NCBI GenBank assembly: GCA_016795205.1
Contig: JAEUHZ010000008.1
Span: 28,370 to 92,369 of the forward strand
DNA: 64,000 bases
Source of the DNA: Planctomycetota bacterium
GTDB lineage: Bacteria; Planctomycetota; UBA1135; GCA-002686595
Direction of reading: 5' to 3'
The number at the start of each line of letters is the position of its first letter. Within the stretch, counting starts at the first letter, position 1. The notes beneath the pieces are model-generated. The model was not told the origin of the DNA, ran no database searches, and saw only the letters and a program-made list of their open reading frames with translations. Below are positions 61,797 to 64,000 of the stretch, piece after piece. The translations under genes and the position numbers were made by a program.

Positions 61797-63050
61797 TCAT
61801 TCGAGCGCCTGGTAGACCGCGTTCTGGAAGGCGCCCTGGATCCGGGCCGAGTCGTACGGGAAGTGCTGCATGAACACGAGCGCCACGAGCCGCTCGGACG
61901 GATCCACGAAGAAGTGCGTCGACGCCGCGCCGCCCCACCAGAACATGCCGGGCGAGCCCAGCTCGCTGGCAGCGGGCTCCGGCCGGCGCAACGCGGCGAT
62001 GAGCCCCCACCCCATCGTGGGCGGCCCCCCCGGCAACCCGGGCGCAAGCGAATCCTGGAGCGCGAGCTCGACCATCTTGCGCGAGAGGATGCGCGCGCCG
62101 TCGAGCGTGCCGCCCTGGAGCAGGCACTGGAGGAAGCGCGCGTAGTCTCCGATCGTCGAGAACAGGCCCGCGCCGCCCGAAGCGAACCCACGACCGGGCT
62201 CCGGCTGGACGTTGAGCAGCGTCGCGGCCCGCGCCAAGCGCCCCTCCTGACGCTCGTGGAGCACCGCGATGCGCGCGCGCTGCACCTGCGGGACGTCGAA
62301 GGCCGTGTCGTACAGGCCGAGCGGTCCCGTGATGCGCGCGGCCACGTGCTCCTCGAGGCTCGTGCCGCTGGCGCGGCCCACGAGGATGCCCAGCACGTCG
62401 TCCGCGATCGAGTAGTCGAATGCCAGGCCCGGTTGGCGCAGGAGCGGCAAGCGCGCGACCTTCGCCAGGAACTGCTCGGGCGTGTCGGCGCTCCACAAGT
62501 CGGCGCGCCGGTAGGCCTCGTTGACGGGCGTGTCCCCGAAGATGTCGTAGGTGAAGCCGGCCGTGTGGTTCAGCAGGTGGCGCACCGTGATCGGCCGCTC
62601 CAGCGGGGCGAGCTCGGGCGCCTCGAGCGTCCCGCCGGTCTGGACGCGCAGCTCGGCCAGCTCGGGGAGCTGCAGCGTGATCGGGTCGTCCAGGCGCAGC
62701 CGGCCGTCCTCGACGAGCTGGAGGGCGGCGACCGCCGTGACCATCTTCGTCATCGAGTAGATGCGCACGATCGTGTCCGTCCGCAACGGCACGCGCTCCT
62801 CGAGGTCGGCCCAGCCGTGGGCGGCCTGCCCCGCGACGCGGCCGTCGCGCAGCACGAGGTACGACGCGCCCGCGACGCGGCCCTCGTCCACGGCCGAGCG
62901 CACGAGCGCGTCGACGCGCTCGAACCGCTCGGGGTCGAAGCCCGCCGCGCGCGGATCCGCCGCGGCGAATTCGGTGCGCGAGTTCGTGGTCGAGCAAGCA
63001 GCCAGCGCCGCGGCGAGCAGCACGGCGACGAAGCAGGGACGCGTGGGCAT
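61797..63050 (-). CDS. Lipoprotein serine hydrolase (beta-lactamase/EstB family)
   Basis: 417 residues. Lipoprotein signal MPTRPCFVAVLLAAALAAC with lipobox Cys C19. Class C-type motifs: SMTK (nucleophile S99, K102) in RIYSMTKMVTAVA, FDYSIADD (Tyr present, the usual Asn replaced by Ile, as in EstB-type esterases) and, in place of KTG, a WGGAASTHFFVD end. DDPITLQLPEL and LLNHTAGFTYD are family blocks. It likely hydrolyses an ester or peptidoglycan-type bond at the outer membrane side. ATG 63050 gives the lipobox. It lies four bases after the stop of the small membrane gene at 63055 and is probably in one operon. Confidence 0.88.
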   Translation of the reverse strand: MPTRPCFVAVLLAAALAACSTTNSRTEFAAADPRAAGFDPERFERVDALVRSAVDEGRVAGASYLVLRDGRVAGQAAHGWADLEERVPLRTDTIVRIYSMTKMVTAVAALQLVEDGRLRLDDPITLQLPELAELRVQTGGTLEAPELAPLERPITVRHLLNHTAGFTYDIFGDTPVNEAYRRADLWSADTPEQFLAKVARLPLLRQPGLAFDYSIADDVLGILVGRASGTSLEEHVAARITGPLGLYDTAFDVPQVQRARIAVLHERQEGRLARAATLLNVQPEPGRGFASGGAGLFSTIGDYARFLQCLLQGGTLDGARILSRKMVELALQDSLAPGLPGGPPTMGWGLIAALRRPEPAASELGSPGMFWWGGAASTHFFVDPSERLVALVFMQHFPYDSARIQGAFQNAVYQALE

Positions 63051-63054
63051 GGAG

Positions 63055-63567
63055 TCAGTCCTGGAAAGGGCTCTCGCGATCCGGCGCGAGCTGCGTGAGC
63101 TTGGCGCGCAGGTCGGCCTGGAACTCCGGTGGGCAGGGCACGGCCGTCCACTCGCCGAACAGACGGAAGCGCAGGTGGTCGCCCGTGAGCCGCCACTCCT
63201 CGAGCGACTCGTAGCGGCGCGCGTGCCAGCCGCGTTGGACGCCGCCCACGCCCAGGATCGCCGTGCGCGCGGACGGCGTCGTGAAGCCCAGGAGCAGCGC
63301 GCCCGCGATGCACAAGAGCACGGGCGTGAGCCACACGGTCCCGGCCGCGAGCACCCAGCCGAGCACCCCAAGGCACAGGAACAGGACGGTGAGCCGCCAG
63401 CGCCGCTCGGACCGACGGTCGGCCGCCAGCACGGCGCCGACCTGCGCTCGCGCGAGCAGGACGAGGACCTGGGACACCGCGATCGCCGCGGCGAGCAGGA
63501 GCAACTCGGGCAGGAGCAGGAGCGTGACGAGCTCGCCGGGGCTCAGCGTCGGAGGGACGGAGGACAT
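63055..63567 (-). CDS. Unknown three-helix membrane protein
   Basis: 170 residues from ATG 63567 (an ATG 48 bases earlier is also in frame). Hydrophobic segments ~13-36 (LVTLLLLPELLLLAAAIAVSQVLVLL), ~56-75 (LTVLFLCLGVLGWVLAAGTVW) and ~76-93 (LTPVLLCIAGALLLGF). A C-terminal soluble domain of ~70 residues (WHARRYESLEEWRLTGDHLRFRLFGEWTAVPCPPEF) looks beta-rich and PH-like. Not recognised. Four bases separate it from the lipoprotein hydrolase gene downstream, which suggests co-transcription. Confidence 0.7.
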   Translation of the reverse strand: MSSVPPTLSPGELVTLLLLPELLLLAAAIAVSQVLVLLARAQVGAVLAADRRSERRWRLTVLFLCLGVLGWVLAAGTVWLTPVLLCIAGALLLGFTTPSARTAILGVGGVQRGWHARRYESLEEWRLTGDHLRFRLFGEWTAVPCPPEFQADLRAKLTQLAPDRESPFQD

Positions 63568-63730
63568 GGAGGCGTGCGGCAGTCTAGTCGCCCCGCCGAC
63601 GCGGTTCTCGTTCACGGCAGCGATCCGTGGTCACCCACGGCCGTGGGAGCCGTGCTGGCTCTCCGCGCGGTCCCGCCGTGAGCCCCCGGCTCCGGCGCGT
63701 GGTCGCGGCCACGGCCGTGGGCCTCGCCGC

Positions 63731-64000
63731 TCACCACACGACGCGCATCCCGTTCGACGTGTTCCACAGGCCCCCGCTCGCGCAGAAGGCCGGGTCGGGG
63801 TCGCGATACCACACCTGGTAGTAGCGCACCGCGCCCTCGGGCAGCGGATCCCCGAGCGTCCGCACGCGCGCGCCGATCGAGGGCTCGCCCGCGAGCGGGA
63901 TCTGGACCACGCCGCCCTGGGCTTGGCGCGTGCCGACGCGCAGCAGCGTGCCGCTCGTGCAGCTCACGCCGTCGCCCGCGAAGACCGGCGAGTAGGCGTA
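63731..64000 (-). CDS. Secreted protein, C-terminal part (5' end outside window)
   Basis: The minus-strand frame is open from the window edge, so the start lies beyond base 64000. The visible 89 codons (YAYSPVFAGDGVSCTSGTLL, then RVGTRQAQGG, YYQVWYRDPDPAFC and WNTSNGMRVVW-stop) are the end of the same Cys-rich C-terminal domain as in 3-629, 27983-29518 and 29767-31293, in a more divergent form (WYRD for WYRN, NTSNG for NLTNG). The upstream part is unseen. Confidence 0.75.
   Translation of the reverse strand, partial: YAYSPVFAGDGVSCTSGTLLRVGTRQAQGGVVQIPLAGEPSIGARVRTLGDPLPEGAVRYYQVWYRDPDPAFCASGGLWNTSNGMRVVW

Overview
The window is about 64 kb of very GC-rich bacterial chromosome. It most likely comes from a member of the Planctomycetota. 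Several secreted proteins end in the same Cys-rich 'CPCGN ... YQVWYRN ... FC ... FNLTN' C-terminal domain that I associate with that phylum, and LytS/LytR-type, sigma-54 and xanthine-dehydrogenase-type genes sit among long monodomain housekeeping genes. The phylum call is an inference from gene content; no rRNA or tRNA gene was recognised.

Layout. 1-9.3 kb: the end of a secreted protein, a Y-family DNA polymerase, an OmpR-type two-component pair and two large, translationally coupled double-domain glycosyltransferases. 9.43-13.83 kb: an island of visibly lower GC, with six intact genes all on the minus strand and separated by 55-75 bp imperfect inverted repeats whose ends match integron attC sites (RYYYAAC ... 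GTTRRRY). No integrase is visible, so this is a cassette array of the CALIN type (attC cluster lacking an integrase). It carries an ADP-ribosylglycohydrolase, a DUF6717 protein, a DUF1801 protein, a HEPN-like protein, a GNAT acetyltransferase, an unknown membrane protein and the tail of a seventh gene. 14.3-19.7 kb: an EamA exporter, a C-family DNA polymerase gene broken by a 44-bp perfect palindrome, and a SEC-C protein. 19.7-27.8 kb: a four-repeat Myb/SANT-like protein coupled to PtsI, a coiled-coil membrane protein, an enlarged Tex protein and a beta-propeller protein.

28-35.2 kb: two tandem paralogous secreted FG-GAP proteins with a shared upstream element, a LytS/LytTR two-component pair and a secreted beta-helix protein. 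35.8-45.5 kb: EF-G, HMG-CoA reductase, a SASA-type esterase, an N-formylglutamate amidohydrolase-like protein, an S9 peptidase, a Tat-exported NAD-epimerase-like protein, a second copy of the palindromic repeat, and guanine deaminase. 45.5-56.3 kb: an M14 peptidase, a nitroreductase/methyltransferase-like fusion, an AbgT transporter, a minimal sigma-54 activator coupled to a UvrD/PcrA helicase, and a multi-spanning membrane protein.

56.3-64 kb: a four-gene coupled operon encoding a three-subunit molybdenum hydroxylase (xanthine-dehydrogenase type) plus a DUF606 transporter. It is followed by a methyltransferase overlapping an InaA-like kinase, a lipoprotein serine hydrolase with a small membrane protein, and the 3' end of another secreted protein. 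Guanine deaminase and the molybdenum hydroxylase could together turn guanine into urate. The two most notable signals are the integrase-less cassette array and the palindromic repeat family, one copy of which splits a DNA polymerase gene and exactly accounts for its frameshift.
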